Source: Syntrophomonadaceae bacterium (lineage in GTDB: Bacteria; Bacillota; Dethiobacteria; DTU022). From it: a stretch of 6,340 bases of DNA. Shown here piece by piece: positions 5,242 through 6,340 of the stretch (positions are counted from its first letter, which is position 1; the number at the start of each line of letters is the position of its first letter). The stretch spans positions 1 through 6,340 of the forward strand of contig SKWE01000127.1 in assembly GCA_007129055.1 (NCBI GenBank), in the 5' to 3' direction. The translations under genes and the position numbers were made by a program. The notes beneath the pieces are model-generated. The model ran no database searches, was not told the DNA's origin, and saw only the letters and a list, made by a program, of their open reading frames with translations.

Positions 5242-6340
5242 TTTCACATTCTCCATCTGCTGCCATTACCATAATATTGTGCAGAACAGGTTCGTACCAC
5301 TGGAAATAGAAACGGTATTCAACGGGCAGGCCAGGGATGTACGAAAAAAAGCGCTGGATTGCAGCGCTGCCGGTCAGGTTTGGCGGCAGCAGGGCGGGCA
5401 GCTGGTCGGCAAAATCGCCGGCGAAGTAAATCCGTTTGGCTTCACCCGGCGGACTGTAATAGACAACAGCAGGAAAACGGTCTTCCAAACCCCTTGCCCG
5501 TAAAGCTTCCCGCGCTTCTTCCCCCAGGGGCAGTTCGTAATAAGCGGGCACTTCCAGGCCTTCCTGCTGCAGGTCAACTTCCAGTATTTCTACCCAGTAG
5601 AGGTAGGGCACTTCTTTTGCCGCCCCCTGCATCATGTAATGTTCAATGCAGCGGACCACAGGCCACGGTGCGTTAAACTGGCTTCTTTCGATGATCACCA
5701 TATCGGTATACCAGCCCAGGCCGGTTACATCTTCCCTGATAAAAACCATCCCGGCACCTTCCAGGTCCCAGGCCCTCCCGTAAATGCGGCTGTAGAGTTC
5801 TTTCATCCAGAAGGCTGTCTCTTCCAGGTCTCCGTAATACCTGGCCAGCCAGCCGTCATATTTAACAGCAAAAAGCTCCTGCAAAATGGCAGCTGCTTCC
5901 GGATCTTTATAGGTGGGGTAGCCGAAAATATTATGTTCGCCAATTATAACTGCTTTCTTGTCCTGGGCGAAGCGCTCAATAGCTTCCGCTTCTGCCAGGC
6001 TAAACCCGCCATAGAGCAGTTCAATATCCTGGTGTTCAAAGGGCAGGTTTTCCTCGTAAACCTCCAGCCCTTCTTCGTAATCATAAATGCCGTAGGTGTC
6101 GGCCAGGTAAAGCAGTTCCACATCCTGCAGGTCATCCGCAGTTAAAATTTCTTTAAGCCCGCTTTCCGGGTGAAAACCTAAATAATCGCGGTCGGCTTTT
6201 AAGAAATTCCCGTCACGGCCAACGAAGCGCCGGTGTTCGGCGATCCAGAAAATGGCCCGGTGTTCGCGGTAATCAGCTTCGGGCACAGTTTTATCAACCA
6301 CCAGCATACTCATTTCGGTGACCGGCTTGACGTGCCAGGC
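5234..6340 (-). CDS. Uncharacterised exopolysaccharide-operon protein (5' end outside window)
   Basis: The frame is open through the right edge: 368 codons and a TGA are visible. The first ATG (6313) lacks a Shine-Dalgarno sequence, and nine sensible codons (WHVKPVTE and so on) precede it, so the true start is probably outside. The visible protein opens with LVVDKTVPEADYREHRAIFW (about 12-31 of the visible part). It continues with alternating strands and helices such as VELLYLADTYGIY and KKAVIIGEHNIFGYPT, which look like an alpha/beta Rossmann or glutamine-amidotransferase-like fold. It ends with aromatic-rich segments including KRIYFAGDFAD and YRFYFQWYEP. No catalytic triad is identified. 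It is rich in Trp, Tyr and Glu. As the first visible gene of the overlapping operon with receiver, HEAT protein and synthase, it is probably part of the same polysaccharide pathway. I do not recognise a named family. Confidence 0.7.
   Translation of the reverse strand, partial: AWHVKPVTEMSMLVVDKTVPEADYREHRAIFWIAEHRRFVGRDGNFLKADRDYLGFHPESGLKEILTADDLQDVELLYLADTYGIYDYEEGLEVYEENLPFEHQDIELLYGGFSLAEAEAIERFAQDKKAVIIGEHNIFGYPTYKDPEAAAILQELFAVKYDGWLARYYGDLEETAFWMKELYSRIYGRAWDLEGAGMVFIREDVTGLGWYTDMVIIERSQFNAPWPVVRCIEHYMMQGAAKEVPYLYWVEILEVDLQQEGLEVPAYYELPLGEEAREALRARGLEDRFPAVVYYSPPGEAKRIYFAGDFADQLPALLPPNLTGSAAIQRFFSYIPGLPVEYRFYFQWYEPVLHNIMVMAADGECENE
5250..5254 (-). promoter_or_regulatory. Ribosome binding site fixing the receiver start
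   Basis: GGAGA lies 8 bases before the ATG at 5241, inside the 3' end of the upstream gene. It supports the 124-residue receiver over the 129-residue alternative, whose ATG at 5256 overlaps this very sequence. Confidence 0.6.

Noticed and set aside
5639..6145. 168-codon plus-strand frame
   Set aside because: It is antisense to the large minus-strand operon gene with its coherent protein pattern, has no ribosome binding site, and has a composition typical of a complement frame.
6313..6313. ATG at 6313 as the true start of the large operon gene
   Set aside because: There is no ribosome binding site, and the frame stays open with sensible codons to the window edge, so the gene is treated as partial.

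Overview
The window looks like chromosomal DNA from an anaerobic, Gram-positive-type bacterium (Bacillota/Clostridia-like). This is inference. It rests on moderate GC content, strong GGAGG-type ribosome binding sites, sigma-A-type promoters, an Rnf-type electron transport subunit, a non-haem ferritin and a DUF2284 metal-binding protein. No phage, insertion sequence, CRISPR, tRNA or rRNA was seen.

Left part (1-1040): the minus strand carries the first 262 codons of an RnfD-like membrane subunit with the covalent-FMN motif. It runs off the left edge and appears to begin its own transcription unit. Upstream of it, where rnfC would be expected, lies a short 5'-less open frame (835-1041, minus) that looks like the tail of a lost gene or an unusual small protein. 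The same stretch holds a good plus-strand promoter and a structured leader for the next gene.

Middle part (1041-2327): a plus-strand DUF2284 cysteine-rich protein (1063-1611) converges on a minus-strand ferritin (1691-2197), with a shared hairpin terminator between them. The ferritin has a near-consensus promoter of its own in the 130-base gap behind it. The DUF2284 start is odd: the Shine-Dalgarno sequence touches the ATG, and a 12-bp inverted repeat encloses both.

Right part (2328-6340): a tightly packed minus-strand operon of four genes. In transcription order these are a large protein of unrecognised family (5' end outside the window), a stand-alone receiver domain, a membrane-anchored HEAT-repeat protein and a processive-type family 2 glycosyltransferase with membrane segments. 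The genes overlap by 8, 1 and 1 bases, so translation is probably coupled. The receiver has glutamate at the phospho-acceptor position and at both upstream acidic positions, so it is unlikely to work as an ordinary phospho-switch.

The most interesting hypothesis is that this operon is an exopolysaccharide synthase module in which the atypical receiver and the HEAT scaffold control the synthase by protein contact.
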